DNA of 64,000 nucleotides from Rhodobium gokarnense (GTDB lineage Bacteria; Pseudomonadota; Alphaproteobacteria; Rhizobiales; Rhodobiaceae): NCBI RefSeq assembly GCF_025961475.1, contig NZ_JAOQNS010000002.1, positions 372,001 to 436,000 of the forward strand, read 5' to 3'. Shown piece by piece: positions 63,500 to 64,000 of this stretch (position 1 is its first letter; each line of letters starts with the position of its first letter). The notes under the pieces were generated by a model. It saw only the letters and a program-made list of their open reading frames with translations, ran no database searches and was not told where the DNA came from. The position numbers and the translations under genes were made by a program.

Positions 63500-64000
63500 A
63501 TGGATATCCACGCTCCCAACGGGAAGATCACCACCTGGCTGGCGACATTTTCAGACGCCCTTGCCAAGGGCGATATCGACGCCGCCGTCGGCCTTTTCGC
63601 GACCGATTGCTACTGGCGCGATCTCCTGACCTTCACCTGGAACATCAAGACCATGGAAGGCCGCGACCAGATCCGGGACATGCTGGAGGCGACGCTGTCG
63701 ACGGCCAAGCCCGTGAAATGGGAACTGGTCGGCGACGCCTCCGAGGCGGACGGCATCACGGAAGGCTGGATTCGGTTCGAGACTGAGGTCGCCCGCGGCG
63801 AAGGCCATCTGCGCCTCAACGCCGAGGGCGCCTGGACGCTGCTGACGGCAATGACCGAGCTGAAGGGCTTTGAGGAACGGAAGGGCACGACCCGCGAGAG
63901 CGGCGTGGAACACCGGGTCCAGCCCGGCCGCAAGACCTGGCTGGAGGAGCGCCGGGCGGAAGAGGCGAGCCTCGGCTACACCGAGCAGCCCTATTGCGTG
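63500..64000 (+). CDS. SnoaL-like/flavin monooxygenase fusion, N-terminal part (runs off window)
   Basis: The first 167 residues of a longer protein. Residues 10-125 have the NTF2/SnoaL-like pattern (ALAKGDIDAAVGLFATDCYWRDLLTFTW, then MEGRDQI) and residues 140-167 (RKTWLEERRAEEASLGYTEQPYCV) match the linker that normally leads into a GxGxxG flavin-binding domain in NTF2-FMO fusion proteins. The flavin domain itself is beyond the window, so the second half is inferred. ATG 63500 has GAGGA six bases upstream. It stands alone, divergent from the DUF3302 operon; whether it serves the polyketide pathway is unknown. Confidence 0.75.
   Translation, partial: MDIHAPNGKITTWLATFSDALAKGDIDAAVGLFATDCYWRDLLTFTWNIKTMEGRDQIRDMLEATLSTAKPVKWELVGDASEADGITEGWIRFETEVARGEGHLRLNAEGAWTLLTAMTELKGFEERKGTTRESGVEHRVQPGRKTWLEERRAEEASLGYTEQPYCV

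Overview
This GC-rich window with dense, overlapping, leaderless-looking gene junctions is most likely from an alphaproteobacterium (Hyphomicrobiales/Stappiaceae-like; inferred from gene style and housekeeping neighbours, not proven). About 54 kb of it is one trans-acyltransferase polyketide synthase (trans-AT PKS) locus; the rest is ordinary chromosome.

Positions 1-3659 (+) hold the 3' end of a cytochrome P450 and a beta-branching cassette: HMG-CoA-synthase-like protein, donor acyl carrier protein (ACP), a ketosynthase (KS) decarboxylase with Cys replaced by Ser, and an ECH1 dehydratase. The ECH2 decarboxylase of the cassette is fused inside the first PKS. Positions 3628-5886 (-) hold an AsnB-type amidotransferase and its own ACP. 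A divergent promoter region (5887-6400) separates these from a gene train 6401-54360 (+): two SyrD/PvdE-type ABC exporters, a fused AT-enoyl reductase, a 6909-residue PKS, a flavin monooxygenase and a 6733-residue PKS/NRPS. All junctions overlap by 4 nt or are 3 nt apart, so this looks like one 48-kb transcription unit.

Reading the domains gives: module 1 KS-DH-KR-ACP; module 2 KS-B-ACP (B = branching domain, a DH fold without DH catalytic residues); 3 KS-KR-ACP; 4 KS-MT-ACP; 5 KS-ECH'-ECH2-ACP-ACP (both ACPs carry the DSxxxxxW beta-branching signature); 6 KS-DH* split from its ACP by the monooxygenase gene; 7 KS-DH-KR-ACP; 8 KS-DH-ACP; 9 KS-DH-ACP; 10 KS-KR-ACP; 11 non-elongating KS0-ACP; 12 C-A-PCP-TE. 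The combination amidotransferase + ACP, then KS-DH-KR-ACP and KS-B-ACP is the known recipe for a glutarimide head group made from a malonamyl starter by vinylogous branching. Glutarimide head, exocyclic beta-branch, in-line monooxygenase at a split module, and a terminal amino acid whose A-domain pocket is acidic (basic amino acid, plausibly arginine) together point to the sesbanimide family of cytotoxic glutarimides. The family assignment is inference from domain logic; no database comparison was possible.

Downstream (54475-64000) are a three-gene SPFH/orphan ligand-binding protein/small membrane protein operon of unknown role, a NIT-domain chemoreceptor, a ParA-DUF697 pair plus a second DUF697 protein, a YibH/YibI-like HlyD + DUF3302 pair, and the start of a SnoaL-FMO-type flavoprotein. 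No tRNA, rRNA, CRISPR array, insertion sequence or pathway-specific regulator was seen.
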